Translations under genes and position numbers: made by a program | Shown: one piece after another, positions 19,097 through 27,618 of the stretch | How positions within the stretch are numbered: position 1 is the stretch's first letter | Layout: each line of letters starts with the position of its first letter | From: JALZCH01 sp036387135 | GTDB lineage: Bacteria > Acidobacteriota > Blastocatellia > Pyrinomonadales > Pyrinomonadaceae | Assembly: GCA_036387135.1 (NCBI GenBank) | Contig: DASVUH010000021.1 | Location: 58,664 to 122,663 of the forward strand | Direction: 5' to 3' | Length of the DNA stretch: 64,000 nt | The notes under the pieces: generated by a model | Database searches by the model: none | The model's input: the letters and a program-made list of their open reading frames with translations, nothing else | What the model was told of the DNA's origin: nothing

Positions 19097-19204
19097 GAAA
19101 TACAAGAAACAGAGAATTAACAGGGATAAAAAGGATGAAAGAGATTGATAAAAACAAGAAATATCCCCTTTATCGCTTTCATCCCTGTTAATTCTTTGTA
19201 TTTC
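19097..19204. repeat. Word-type inverted repeat upstream of rfbB
   Basis: Outer arms gaaatacaa (19097-19105) and ttgtatttc (19196-19204) pair exactly, as do agaattaacagggat (19113-19127) and atccctgttaattct (19181-19195). A second copy, ggatgaaag near 19133, can pair with ctttcatcc (19177-19185), giving alternative folds. The element lies between the start of rfbB (19058) and the stop of the PH-domain gene (19223). Confidence 0.88.
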
Positions 19205-19222
19205 ACTTTAATGAAATATGCT

Positions 19223-19849
19223 CTAGCTTTCCAATCTTCGCATTTCGCGCAAAATTAAATCCGCGTGTTGTCGCGGATTGTTGATATTTTTCAGCACGAT
19301 TGTCGCGCCGCTTTCGCCAGCATTATCAATGATGAGATTTCCGTAGCCGAAAAGTCGCTGCCAAAAATTGGCTGAAACGGTCACATCCTGAATCTTGCCG
19401 AGCGCGACAAATTGAGTTTGCCGACTGAAAAAGCCCGTGTCAATTTCGAGCTTGGCGTCCGTTAATTTGTAGCGCATAAGATTGCGGCGGAAATGATAAT
19501 AAGCCGGAATCAAAAACAGCAGCAGAGCGAGCAAAACCGACAAAACCATCAACGAAACAGAAAGCCCGAAAATCACGCCGAGATAAAGCAAAATCCCGCC
19601 CAAAATCGCCGCGCCGAAAAAAGCGGCGATGTAACCGATTTTGACGAAAAGCAGTGTCGGGCGAATGTTGAAAATCACCAGTTCTTTTTCATCGCTCGCA
19701 ATTTGCGGTTTTTCACTCGGCGGTCGAGCGATAACCGTTTCTTCATCGGAAAACGAGCCGATTGTTTTGACGGCGCTCGCCGGTTCGCCGCAAACGCTGC
19801 AAAAACGCGCTGATGCCGGAACTTCGGCGCCGCAATTGATACAAAACAT
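19223..19849 (-). CDS. Zinc-ribbon + bacterial PH-domain membrane protein
   Basis: A 208-residue protein. The N-terminus has a CxxC-x10-CxxC zinc ribbon (MFCINCGAEVPASARFCSVC). A linker leads to two membrane helices (residues about 70-115), and then a bPH2/DUF304-type domain with 'YKLTDAKLEIDTGFFSRQTQFVALGKIQDV', which matches the family pattern (only its central part is diagnostic). Such proteins are widespread, and their role at the membrane is unclear. Start ATG at 19849. It probably forms its own unit; the spacer to rfbB is filled by a hairpin repeat. Confidence 0.85.
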   Translation of the reverse strand: MFCINCGAEVPASARFCSVCGEPASAVKTIGSFSDEETVIARPPSEKPQIASDEKELVIFNIRPTLLFVKIGYIAAFFGAAILGGILLYLGVIFGLSVSLMVLSVLLALLLFLIPAYYHFRRNLMRYKLTDAKLEIDTGFFSRQTQFVALGKIQDVTVSANFWQRLFGYGNLIIDNAGESGATIVLKNINNPRQHADLILREMRRLES

Positions 19850-19936
19850 ATCCGTCCGCTCCTCTGAAAACTCCGAAATTCGGAAGCGCGGTTATGATAC
19901 AAAATTTAAGTGCGGCGGCAAACCGAATAAAAAAAT

Positions 19937-19962
19937 GGCGAAGTCTGAGGGAAGACTTCGCC
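19937..19962 (-). terminator. Terminator of the lytic transglycosylase gene
   Basis: Stem ggcgaagtct (19937-19946) with agacttcgcc (19953-19962), 6-base loop. On the minus strand it is followed by a T7-like run (rc of aataaaaaaat). It lies about 55 bases after the stop at 20018. Confidence 0.9.
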
Positions 19963-20017
19963 TAAGTGACGAGAACAAAACTTTTTCTATTTTCTATTAA
20001 ACTTTTCGGGAGAAAGT

Positions 20018-20839
20018 TTATTGCGTAGCGAGCCGGATGCGCCCGTCGGGCAATCTTTCGACCGCCGCGCTCGGCACGTAAATGGTTTTCGGCGGCTCGT
20101 TTTTCGCTACCTGAGGAGCTTCTTTTTTCGCCAGTTGAGCGACGTTCGGGACAAAATTCGGATTGCGGATTTGCTCGTAGCGCGCGGTGATTCGCGCGAC
20201 GTAATCGCGGGTTTCGCGGTAAGGCGGAATTTGATTGCCGTATTTCATCACTGCGCCTTCGCCCGCATTATACCCGGCAAGCGCGAGCCGCAAATCCTGA
20301 CCGAAAGTGTCGAGCAGCCAGCGCATATATTTGACTCCGGCGTCAATGTTTTGCTGCGGATCGAAGATGTTCGTAACTCCGAATCTAACGGCGGTCGCGG
20401 GCATTAACTGCATCAAGCCGCTCGCGCCTTTGTAGGAAACCGCGCGGCGTTTAAAGCTCGATTCCTGATTCATCTGCGCGTAAATCAACAAAGGATCAAC
20501 GTTATAACGCGCCGATGAAGTCGCAATATAATTGTCAATTACCGCGTCGCCGGTCGTAAAGCTGCCGAGAGATTTATTAAAAGACATTCTCGCCGCCGGT
20601 TGCTGCTGCCAGGACGTTCCGGTCATTACAATCGGAACAACCGTTCTGTTTTTCGAGGTTTGCTGCGCGTTCGATTTCTTTTGAGTTTTGACAATAGGTT
20701 TCGAGGTTTCCGGCGCGTAAACTTTGACGCCGCTCGCCAGATCGAAATTATCTATGACGCGCTGGCGCGTTTGCGCCGAAGCCGCAGTAACCGTAAAAAC
20801 GAGGCTGAATAAAGCGAAATAAAGACAGACTTTTCCCAT
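20018..20839 (-). CDS. Exported lytic transglycosylase (SLT domain)
   Basis: A 273-residue peptidoglycan-cleaving enzyme. Residues 1-22 form a signal peptide ending ASAQ. A linker rich in Q/K/S follows, then an SLT/lysozyme-like domain at about 100-220. The catalytic glutamate is in 'AQMNQESSFKRRAVS', followed by 'YKGASGLMQLMPATA', 'AGVKYMRWLLD' and 'ALAGYNAGEGAV', all typical of family 1 transglycosylases. The C-terminal tail has two 'KKEAPQVAKNEPPK'-like repeats and 'LPDGRIRLA'. It acts in the periplasm in wall turnover. It is divergent from the ferredoxin gene and ends in a clear terminator. Confidence 0.92.
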   Translation of the reverse strand: MGKVCLYFALFSLVFTVTAASAQTRQRVIDNFDLASGVKVYAPETSKPIVKTQKKSNAQQTSKNRTVVPIVMTGTSWQQQPAARMSFNKSLGSFTTGDAVIDNYIATSSARYNVDPLLIYAQMNQESSFKRRAVSYKGASGLMQLMPATAVRFGVTNIFDPQQNIDAGVKYMRWLLDTFGQDLRLALAGYNAGEGAVMKYGNQIPPYRETRDYVARITARYEQIRNPNFVPNVAQLAKKEAPQVAKNEPPKTIYVPSAAVERLPDGRIRLATQ

Positions 20840-21135
20840 CGGAATAGAGCGTTCCTTCCCGTGAATTTGAGATAAATCGGGGCGAGTTAATTTATCGGAT
20901 TTTTTTTTATTTTGTCTGTTAGCTGAAAAGAGACTTCACAAGCAGGCGCGATTTCGGCTCTGCTATCAAAGAGAAATTTCTATAGAAACTTGTTTTCCAG
21001 AAAATTAAACATTTTTGGCAAAGTTTTTTCATTTTGTTTAACACACCTTAAAATATTTCGGCTTGCTCTTGCGCCCGGTTCGTGGCAAATTCTTTGTTAT
21101 TGATTCATTTAAAAAATTTTGAGGAGTTTTAGACT
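20840..21135. other. Divergent promoter spacer
   Basis: About 300 AT-rich bases between the transglycosylase (minus) and ferredoxin (plus) starts. A perfect 12-bp palindrome tttctatagaaa lies at 20977-20988, a possible regulator site. A GAGGAG ribosome site at about 21120 serves the ferredoxin. No coding sequence seen. Confidence 0.5.
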
Positions 21136-21468
21136 ATGCCTAAAATCACAGCCGAAACCGCTGCGGGAACGGAAATGCTTGAAGCCGAAGCCGGGCGAAA
21201 ATTGGTTTTGGCGCTTGAAGACCACGGTATTGATATTTTGCACCGCTGCGGCGGAAACGCTCGCTGCACGACTTGTCGCGTCGAAGTTTTGTCGGGCGAT
21301 CCGGGCGAAATCGGCGAACCGGAACGTGTGATTCTCGCCACCAAAACCGATTTGGGCGAACGCACACGGCTTTCGTGCCAGATTCGCGTGATTGACGATT
21401 TGCACGTCAAAGTTATCCGTCAGGCAAGCGTTGAAGGAATTGATGCGGGAAATCGCCCGGTTGATTAA
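21136..21468 (+). CDS. [2Fe-2S] ferredoxin
   Basis: A 110-residue soluble electron carrier. Cluster ligands C38, C44, C47 and C81 (HRCGGNARCTTC...LSC) give the C-x5-C-x2-C-x33-C pattern of adrenodoxin/plant-type folds. Most of the chain is the beta-grasp domain, with a short C-terminal tail. The ATG has a strong GAGGAG site. It is followed by sodA after about 60 bases and may share its transcript. Redox partners are not evident; the fused flavoprotein at 9578 is a possible but unlinked partner. Confidence 0.9.
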   Translation: MPKITAETAAGTEMLEAEAGRKLVLALEDHGIDILHRCGGNARCTTCRVEVLSGDPGEIGEPERVILATKTDLGERTRLSCQIRVIDDLHVKVIRQASVEGIDAGNRPVD

Positions 21469-21529
21469 CGCATTTCAATTGTTTCCGACGAAAATCAACA
21501 ATCCGTTTTAAAAATACAAGGAGAAATTT

Positions 21530-22168
21530 ATGGAAAATCAAAATTCAACATATCCGTTCAGTTTGCCGCCGCTCCCCTATGCGTTTGACGCGCTTGAGCC
21601 GGTGATTGACGCGCAGACAATGCAGCTTCATCACGACAAACATCATCAGGTTTACGTTGACAATTTAAACAACGCGCTTAAAGATCACACGGAATTTCAC
21701 AATCGTTCGCTCGAACAAATTTTGCAGAATATCAACGAAGTGCCGGAAGCCGTCCGCACCGCTGTCAGAAATCACGGCGGCGGACATCATAATCATTCGA
21801 TGTTCTGGCAAATTATGAAGCGTAATGACGGCGCGGGACCGCAAGGCGCGACTTTGCAGGCGATTGAAAAATCGTTCGGCAGTTTCGATGATTTCAAAAC
21901 CAAATTTAACGAAGCCGGAACAAAACTGTTCGGTTCGGGCTGGGTTTTTCTCGTAGTTGACAACGGCGCATTGAAAATTCAACCAATGCCGAATCAGGAT
22001 TCGCCCTTGATGAACAATTTGCAGGTCGTCATGGGCAACGACGTTTGGGAACACGCTTATTATTTGAAATATCAAAACAAACGCGCCGATTATCTCAAAG
22101 CCTGGTGGGACGTTGTGAACTGGGAAGTCGTCGGCGAACGCATTAACAGTTACCAAACAGGAAAATAA
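21530..22168 (+). CDS. sodA: Superoxide dismutase (Fe/Mn)
   Basis: A 212-residue cytoplasmic enzyme dismutating superoxide. The metal ligands are conserved: H34 (MQLHHDKHHQ), H89 (GGHHNHSMFW), D171 and H175 (DVWEHAYYLKYQ). The N-terminal 'LPPLPYAFDALEP' and the 'GSGWVFLV' block are typical. Length is normal. The ribosome site is caaggagaaattt before ATG. A strong terminator follows. Together with the ferredoxin it implies an oxygen-exposed lifestyle. Iron versus manganese preference cannot be settled by eye. Confidence 0.95.
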   Translation: MENQNSTYPFSLPPLPYAFDALEPVIDAQTMQLHHDKHHQVYVDNLNNALKDHTEFHNRSLEQILQNINEVPEAVRTAVRNHGGGHHNHSMFWQIMKRNDGAGPQGATLQAIEKSFGSFDDFKTKFNEAGTKLFGSGWVFLVVDNGALKIQPMPNQDSPLMNNLQVVMGNDVWEHAYYLKYQNKRADYLKAWWDVVNWEVVGERINSYQTGK

Positions 22169-22205
22169 GAATTCTAGAATCAACTGCATTTGAAGCTCAA
22201 AATGC

Positions 22206-22251
22206 AAAAGCAAACGGGATGAGTTAAAATAAACTCATCCCGTTTGCTTTT
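22206..22251 (+). terminator. sodA terminator
   Basis: A 20-bp perfect stem (aaaagcaaacgggatgagtt, 22206-22225, with 22232-22251) and a 6-base loop, ending in T's. It ends 4 bases before the lipA ATG, so lipA transcripts must start within or before the hairpin, or read through it. Confidence 0.93.
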
Positions 22252-22255
22252 TAAA

Positions 22256-23209
22256 ATGATGCAGGAAGAAAAAGTTTTAATCAATAATTTTATTAAGAAA
22301 AAGAAAAAAGAGCGTCTGCCAAAACCGGACTGGCTCAAAATCAAGCTCGGCGATCCTACGAATCAAAACGAAGTTTTGCGGCTAATTGAAGGATTAAAGC
22401 TGCACACTGTTTGTCAGGAAGCGCGCTGCCCGAACATTTTTGAATGCTGGACTGACCGAACCGCGACGTTTATGCTCGCGGGCGACACCTGCACGCGCCA
22501 TTGCGGTTTTTGCGCCGTCAACAAAGGCAAACCGGGTGAATTGGACGCCGAAGAGCCGCGCCATGTCGCGGAAGCCGTGCGGCATTTGAATCTCGCACAC
22601 GCCGTGATTACGTCCGTCAACCGCGACGATTTGCCCGACGGCGGCGCATCACATTGGGCGGAAACGATTTTGCGCGTTCGTGAACTAAATCCGACTTGCA
22701 AAGTCGAAGTTTTAATACCCGATTTTAACGGCGACGAAGCCGCTTTGAACGCGGTTTTGGTTGCGCGACCGGACGTTTTAAACCACAACACCGAAACCAT
22801 CGCTCGGCTTTATCGCCGCGTGCGCCCCGATGCGAAATACGCGCAAACTCTCGAACTGCTTGAACGTGCTGCGAGTTTCCGCGACACGCAGTTTCCGCAG
22901 ATGAAAACAAAAAGCGGAATTATGGTCGGACTCGGCGAACAATTTGAAGAAGTCGTAGAATTGATGAAAGATTTGCGCTCGGTTTCGTGCGACATTATGA
23001 CCATCGGACAATATTTGCAGCCTTACGAACGCCGCTTGCCGGTCGAGCGCTATGTCACGCCGCAAGAGTTTGCCGAATGGAAGCGCATCGGTCTGGAAAT
23101 GGGTTTCAAACACGTCGAATCGTCGCCGCTCACGCGCTCTTCGTATCACGCGCGGCAGCAAACCGAATCCGGCGAGCAACAAACAATTGTGCAAATTGCG
23201 AGAAATTAA
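22256..23209 (+). CDS. lipA: Lipoyl synthase
   Basis: A 317-residue radical SAM enzyme inserting two sulfurs into protein-bound octanoate. Auxiliary-cluster cysteines C53, C58 and C64 (VCQEARCPNIFECW) and the radical SAM triad C79, C83 and C86 (CTRHCGFC) are present, and the C-terminal 'TRSSYHA' carries the serine ligand. The start is ATG 22256 or 22259. The upstream TTG at 22244 lies inside the sodA terminator and is rejected. No Shine-Dalgarno sequence is visible, and the hairpin directly upstream leaves little room for a leader. lipB is not in the window. Confidence 0.95.
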   Translation: MMQEEKVLINNFIKKKKKERLPKPDWLKIKLGDPTNQNEVLRLIEGLKLHTVCQEARCPNIFECWTDRTATFMLAGDTCTRHCGFCAVNKGKPGELDAEEPRHVAEAVRHLNLAHAVITSVNRDDLPDGGASHWAETILRVRELNPTCKVEVLIPDFNGDEAALNAVLVARPDVLNHNTETIARLYRRVRPDAKYAQTLELLERAASFRDTQFPQMKTKSGIMVGLGEQFEEVVELMKDLRSVSCDIMTIGQYLQPYERRLPVERYVTPQEFAEWKRIGLEMGFKHVESSPLTRSSYHARQQTESGEQQTIVQIARN

Positions 23210-23300
23210 TCAGAGCATTGTTTCGCCCGCTTACGGAAATGCTTTATAAAAGCAAACGGCTGTGTTTATTGTATTTCGTTAATTTCAATCTGCTTAAGAT

Positions 23301-24419
23301 TTACCATTTGCCGTTCGGCAATTCGTCAATCGAGACGAGCGAGCCGAAAACGTCGGTTTTGCCATGCAGACGCATTCCGTTTTGAAAGCGCGACCAGGCG
23401 TCGGATTCGATTTTGTGTTTGTAAAGTTTGTTTTTGCCGCCCAATTCTTTGCAGAGCAGGTTATAAGTTTCGTCGCGTCCGGCTTCGCGCGTGCGAACGT
23501 TGTCAACCTCGATTGCCGCCCATTGCGGATTAAAATCGCTGCCCGAAGTCGTTTTCTCGCCCGCCGCAACCCATTTGTCAATCAAAAAAGTGTAGCGCGT
23601 TCGATAAACCGGAACTTCTTTGTAGATGGTTTCGGTTTTATTGCGCGTTTTTGTCACGTCTTTGTATTTCGTGCGCGTGCAGTACTCGTCTTCAAAATAA
23701 CCGTTTTTCTTGTTCTTTCGCCCGCAAACGTAGCGTTCCGTGCCGTCGGAAACGCGTTCGGTATAAGTTTCCGGGACTTGCCTTGTGCCATTGGGCACCC
23801 GGTCGGTGTGATGCAGCGCGGTTTCTTTTGATTGAACGCGCGCCGCAGACGGAACTTCGCCTTCCCAAGCGGTTTCCCGAACAGTTTTATATTCTTCAAG
23901 TCGAATCGTGCGCTGCCATTCAAGCCCGACAACTTCAATGTCGCACGAATATTCAAGAGTCGAAATGTAAATCAGGACTCCGAATAAAACGACGAACAAA
24001 GCGCCTAATGCTCCCGCGCCGAGCAAAGCGATTTTGAATAAACGGCTGCTGAAAAAGGATTTTTTCGGCTGCGTGTTTTGAGAATTTAACGACGCCGCTG
24101 CTTGCGCGGCTTCCGTCCAATCGTTAACGCCGCGAATTTCTTCTTGAAGCTGTTTATTTTCGGCGTTGCGCGCGCTTCCGCAGCTTGTACAATTCCGGTC
24201 GAATGCGCGATTATTGCCGCTGCAATATTGACAAATCCAATCCGTGCCCGCGTTTGCCTGCCGTAAAAGCGCGGCGTCGTTGACGATGGATGTGTCGTCG
24301 TCAATAAAAAATTGAACATCGTCATCACGCTTAGTACCGCAGGTTTGACAGTTCAAGAATCGCCCGAGATTTGCGTTTGAACAGCGCAAACAACGCCATT
24401 TGCCTTCGTAAGTCGCCAT
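23301..24419 (-). CDS. Membrane protein with two RanBP2-type zinc fingers
   Basis: A 372-residue protein not recognised as a named family. Two N-terminal fingers fit W-x-C-x2-C-x3-N-x6-C-x2-C exactly: WRCLRCSNANLGRFLNCQTC (residues about 8-27) and WICQYCSGNNRAFDRNCTSC (about 61-80). RanBP2 fingers are mainly eukaryotic and bind RNA or ubiquitin; bacterial examples are uncommon. One membrane helix lies at about 128-152. The outer part is rich in charged and aromatic residues, with Cys pairs (YVCGRKNKKNG...YC), and resembles no enzyme. ATG with a GGGGA site. It is convergent with lipA. Confidence 0.75.
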   Translation of the reverse strand: MATYEGKWRCLRCSNANLGRFLNCQTCGTKRDDDVQFFIDDDTSIVNDAALLRQANAGTDWICQYCSGNNRAFDRNCTSCGSARNAENKQLQEEIRGVNDWTEAAQAAASLNSQNTQPKKSFFSSRLFKIALLGAGALGALFVVLFGVLIYISTLEYSCDIEVVGLEWQRTIRLEEYKTVRETAWEGEVPSAARVQSKETALHHTDRVPNGTRQVPETYTERVSDGTERYVCGRKNKKNGYFEDEYCTRTKYKDVTKTRNKTETIYKEVPVYRTRYTFLIDKWVAAGEKTTSGSDFNPQWAAIEVDNVRTREAGRDETYNLLCKELGGKNKLYKHKIESDAWSRFQNGMRLHGKTDVFGSLVSIDELPNGKW

Positions 24420-24493
24420 AAATTCCCCGCTAACTAACGCGAAAAATAAACGAAAATCGTTTCACAAAAGTTTAGATTTTGAGATTTCGGTAA

Positions 24494-24790
24494 TTACCAG
24501 CGCGTGTCGTATTTGATCAGATTTTCGCGCCATTCGATTTCGTCGCATTCGATGGGCAAAACCGGAATTTTACCGTCGAGAACGATTTGCGCATCCGCCG
24601 CGCGGCGAACGCGATAAGTTTTGCCCGACACAGACCAAATAATCAACACGGCTTTGTCTTCGTCAAACTGCGAAACGACCGCTTCGCGCCAATCTTTTTT
24701 ACAGCGCAAAACGAGGCGTGAGCCGATTGGCAATTCGCCCAAAGTTAATTGTTTTTGCGTTTCTTCCAAAATCGAAACAAAAAAGCGCAA
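24494..24790 (-). CDS. Small hypothetical protein
   Basis: Up to 98 residues, soluble, mostly beta-strand in character (GSRLVLRCKKDWREAVVSQF and 'KAVLIIWSVSGKTYRVRRA'), ending WRENLIKYDTRW. It is not recognised. No ATG exists: the frame opens at TTG 24790 inside the terminator of the M50-like gene, and a second TTG (L8, about 24769) gives 'MEETQKQLTLGEL'. The shorter start is more plausible because the first lies in the hairpin. It may be read through from the upstream gene. Confidence 0.5.
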   Translation of the reverse strand: MRFFVSILEETQKQLTLGELPIGSRLVLRCKKDWREAVVSQFDEDKAVLIIWSVSGKTYRVRRAADAQIVLDGKIPVLPIECDEIEWRENLIKYDTRW

Positions 24791-24816
24791 ACCGATTGAT
24801 TCAGTTTGCGCTTTTT
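24780..24816 (-). terminator. Terminator of the M50-like gene
   Basis: Stem aaaaagcgcaaac (24780-24792) with gtttgcgcttttt (24804-24816), 11-base loop, T-run on both strands. It overlaps the longest possible start of the next small gene. Confidence 0.85.
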
Positions 24817-24841
24817 CAATTCTTTAAAAACAAACGGGAGC

Positions 24842-25633
24842 TTAGTCTTCAAACGGCAAATCCTGCTGTATTTTGCGCTCTTTGTTGACGGCGTAAAACC
24901 GCAAACCGATTGAAACCAGCACGAGCGAAATGCCGATCCACGCAACCACCCAGAAAATGCTTGGAACGCCCGTAGCCTGAGCCATATTCGCCGCATCGCT
25001 GTGAACGTGCGAAGCCGCAAACGGCGAATGCATAAAGAAGACTGTTTTTAAATCAAACAAAGCGTTGAGCAAACATTGAACCGCAAGAAAGCTCAAAAAG
25101 AACGAAGCGACACGCGCCGTCGCGAAACGCGCAACCGCCGCTAGTCCCCCACTGATTGCCAAACCGGAAATGACCGTAAACGCAATGCCTAAAACAGAAA
25201 CTTCGGCGCGCGAGAAATTCCACATCGGCAATGCGAAACCAAAAACTAAAGTCATCAGCGCGATAAAACCTGCGGTTGCGGCTAAAACAATTCTGGCTTG
25301 CACGGCGCGGCGAATCAAAATCAACAGCAGCGCGCCGAAAGCCGATGCTCCGACATAACCCGCACTCGAAATAATCAGCGACGCAACCGTTGTTTCCGGC
25401 GCGGCTAAAACCGCTCCGCTTCCGTCCGGCGCGACCGTCAAGCTGAATATTGCGCTGTTGGTGATGAGCGAAGCCAGAACGTGACCGCCTTCGTGAATGA
25501 ACGTCACAAACAACCGAATCGGGTAAATCAAATATTCTGCAAACGGTATAAACCACAAAACAATGCTCAGAACGGTCGCAATTAACAAAGTTTTCAATTG
25601 CGGGCGAGCATCCGGCGCGACGTTAAATTTCAT
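24842..25633 (-). CDS. M50-like zinc metalloprotease, membrane
   Basis: A 263-residue polytopic protein with about six hydrophobic segments. The zinc-binding HExxH appears as H47-E-G-G-H51 in 'LFVTFIHEGGHVLASL', inside a membrane helix as in site-2 protease-related M50 peptidases. A second aspartate ligand is not obvious by eye. Families of this size are often annotated 'M50 family metallopeptidase' and may cleave membrane substrates. The ATG at 25633 has a GGGAG site; the upstream TTG frame adds only eight residues. It stands between the molybdenum-cofactor genes and the small gene at 24494, ending in its own terminator. Confidence 0.75.
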   Translation of the reverse strand: MKFNVAPDARPQLKTLLIATVLSIVLWFIPFAEYLIYPIRLFVTFIHEGGHVLASLITNSAIFSLTVAPDGSGAVLAAPETTVASLIISSAGYVGASAFGALLLILIRRAVQARIVLAATAGFIALMTLVFGFALPMWNFSRAEVSVLGIAFTVISGLAISGGLAAVARFATARVASFFLSFLAVQCLLNALFDLKTVFFMHSPFAASHVHSDAANMAQATGVPSIFWVVAWIGISLVLVSIGLRFYAVNKERKIQQDLPFED

Positions 25634-25734
25634 TATGCTGTAACTCCCTTGTTTCAAGTCTCGAATAAACTTACGTTTATCTTACCGCAAAGTTCTCGAT
25701 TTTACGATGCCAAATTCCTCTCCCAATTTCGCTT

Positions 25735-26217
25735 TTAATCTTGGATTTTCGCCCGCTCGAAATCGCCGCTTTTCCCGCCGGTTTTCGCTTCGAGCCGAAT
25801 GTCTGTGATTGTAATCGCTTTATCTAGCGCTTTGCACATATCGTAAATGGTCAAAGCCGCGATTGAAACCGCCGTCAACGCTTCCATCTCAACTCCGGTT
25901 TGCGCGGTTGTTATGGCTTCGGATTCGAGCGAAACGCCGTAATCGGTCAATTCGGCGCGAATCTCGACTTTTGACAAATTGATTTGATGACACAGCGGAA
26001 TCAGATTCGACGTTTGCTTCGCCGCCATAATTCCGGCGATTCGAGCAATTTCGAGCGGATTTCCTTTCGGCGTCTGATTGTTTTTAATCGCGCCAATCGT
26101 CTCTTCATTTAACAAAACGCGCGCCGAAGCGACCGCGCGACGTCTCGTTTCGGCTTTTTCGCCGACATCAACCATCACGGCTTTTCCGGCTTCGTCAAAA
26201 TGTGTGAGCTTGCTCAT
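25735..26217 (-). CDS. moaC: Cyclic pyranopterin monophosphate synthase
   Basis: A 160-residue enzyme that, with MoaA, converts GTP to cyclic pyranopterin monophosphate in molybdenum-cofactor synthesis. Motifs: 'MVDVGEKAETRRRAVA' near the start, 'AKQTSNLIPLCHQINL' and 'GVEMEALTAVSIAALTIYD'. The ATG at 26217 fits the family length exactly; the 30 codons upstream translate a dispersed word repeat (26238-26269). It follows moeA on the same strand after a 64-base spacer that holds that repeat. moaA is not in the window. Confidence 0.94.
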   Translation of the reverse strand: MSKLTHFDEAGKAVMVDVGEKAETRRRAVASARVLLNEETIGAIKNNQTPKGNPLEIARIAGIMAAKQTSNLIPLCHQINLSKVEIRAELTDYGVSLESEAITTAQTGVEMEALTAVSIAALTIYDMCKALDKAITITDIRLEAKTGGKSGDFERAKIQD

Positions 26218-26237
26218 TTGAAGCGATAAAAACCTTC

Positions 26238-26269
26238 GCGTCCTTTGCGAAAACCTTTGCGTCCCTTGC
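26238..26269. repeat. Dispersed 32-bp word repeat, copy A
   Basis: Its reverse complement (gcaagggacgcaaaggtttt and the next 12 bases) matches 28 of 32 positions of the repeat at 29803-29834. It lies between moeA and moaC and, if translated, would give a spurious N-terminal extension of MoaC. It consists of imperfect repeats of the word gcaaaggac. Confidence 0.85.
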
Positions 26270-26281
26270 GGTTTAATTCTT

Positions 26282-27478
26282 TTACGGCAAAAACGCAATT
26301 TTGACAATTGAATCGGCTTCGATTGTTAGACCTTGCGGCACAAAAACGAGCGCGTCAGCACGGGCGAATCCGACAAAATCGGACGAACCGCCCCAACGCA
26401 GGTTTTCCGCAATGATCTGACCTTTTTCATTTGTCGAAAGTCTTGCGGGAAGCAAACTGTCACGTTCTTTTGCGCCTTTAAATTTCCCGCCGGAAACGGC
26501 AAAGCCCGATTTTAAATCGCAATCATTCGCGCCCTGCATTTTCAGCAACGCTGCGCGGACAAACAAATTAAACGTGACAATCGCCGAAACCGGATTTCCC
26601 GGCAAACCGAAAATCAAACAATCGTTTAATCGCCCGAAAACCGTCGGTTTTCCCGGACGCAAAGCCACTCTTTCAAAAAGAATCTGCGCGCCAAGCTCGC
26701 GCAGAGCGGTTTTTGTAAAATCGTATTTTCCCACCGAAACGCCGCCCGAAAGAATCAGAACATCCGATGCTTCAACGGCATTTTCAATGTTCAATTTGAG
26801 ATGTTCGATTTCATCGCCGGCAATCGGTAAAATCTCGCATTCTGCTCCGCATTTTTCGGCGTAAACTTTCAGTGTTAAAGAATTTGAATTACGAATTTGA
26901 TCTTGCGCCGGTTTTTGCTCGATTCGGACAAGCTCGCTGCCAGTCGCCAAAATCGAACCGCGCGGTTTCCGTGCGACTTTTACAGTCGCGTAACCGAATG
27001 AAGCCAGACTTGCAATCATCCCAACGTTGACGATTTCACCCGCTTCAAAAACCTTCGCATTCGCTTTGATTTCGCTCGCTCGGCGGACAATGTTTTGACC
27101 AATTTTGACCGGCTCCAAAATTTCTACAAAACCGTTTTCTTCGCTCGCCAGCTCAAGCTTTTGCACCGCGTCAGCACCAAGCGGAACCGGCGCTCCGGTC
27201 ATAATTCGCACCGCTTCCGTAGCTTTTAAATCGCTGCGCCAGCCTTTTCCGGCTGCCGATTCACCGATTATTTTTAATTTGACGGGCGCGTTTTCGGCAT
27301 CTGCGGTTCGGATTGCGTAACCGTCCATTTGCGAGCGGTCAAACGGCGGCAAATCCATATCCGCCCAGATTTCCTCCGCCAAAACTCTGCCGCAGACTTC
27401 TGATAATTCAATCTTTTCCGTTTCAACCGGAGAAACGTTTTCCGCAATTATTTTCAGAGCGTCGGCAATCGAAATCAT
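26282..27478 (-). CDS. moeA: Molybdopterin molybdenumtransferase
   Basis: A 398-residue enzyme inserting molybdate into adenylated molybdopterin. Characteristic segments: 'FDRSQMDGYAIRTADA', 'MTGAPVPLGADAVQ', 'SGGVSVGKYDFTK' and 'IFGLPGNPVSAIVTFN'. Length is standard. The ATG at 27478 starts the aligned region (MISIADALKII). It is first in a moeA-moaC set, so the host makes molybdoenzymes, though none is encoded here. Confidence 0.94.
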   Translation of the reverse strand: MISIADALKIIAENVSPVETEKIELSEVCGRVLAEEIWADMDLPPFDRSQMDGYAIRTADAENAPVKLKIIGESAAGKGWRSDLKATEAVRIMTGAPVPLGADAVQKLELASEENGFVEILEPVKIGQNIVRRASEIKANAKVFEAGEIVNVGMIASLASFGYATVKVARKPRGSILATGSELVRIEQKPAQDQIRNSNSLTLKVYAEKCGAECEILPIAGDEIEHLKLNIENAVEASDVLILSGGVSVGKYDFTKTALRELGAQILFERVALRPGKPTVFGRLNDCLIFGLPGNPVSAIVTFNLFVRAALLKMQGANDCDLKSGFAVSGGKFKGAKERDSLLPARLSTNEKGQIIAENLRWGGSSDFVGFARADALVFVPQGLTIEADSIVKIAFLP

Positions 27479-27618
27479 TCGATTAGTTTGCTGTAAACAA
27501 GCTGACGAGCGCAAGGCGCACAATTTTTCCGATTATTCGCCTTTCTTATTTTTCTGCGTTTCCCTTGAAATTTAATGCGCGAGGGCATAACATACCCGCA
27601 ATCTGCCGGAGAAATCTA

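Noticed and set aside
19059..19157. 33-residue extension of RfbB
   Set aside because: Covers the hairpin repeat; no dehydratase starts this way.
21083..21097. Second sigma-54-like element before the ferredoxin
   Set aside because: Has GG with correct spacing but TTGT instead of TTGC and a poor -24 context.
26218..26307. 30-residue extension of MoaC
   Set aside because: It translates the dispersed word repeat; MoaC is complete from 26217.
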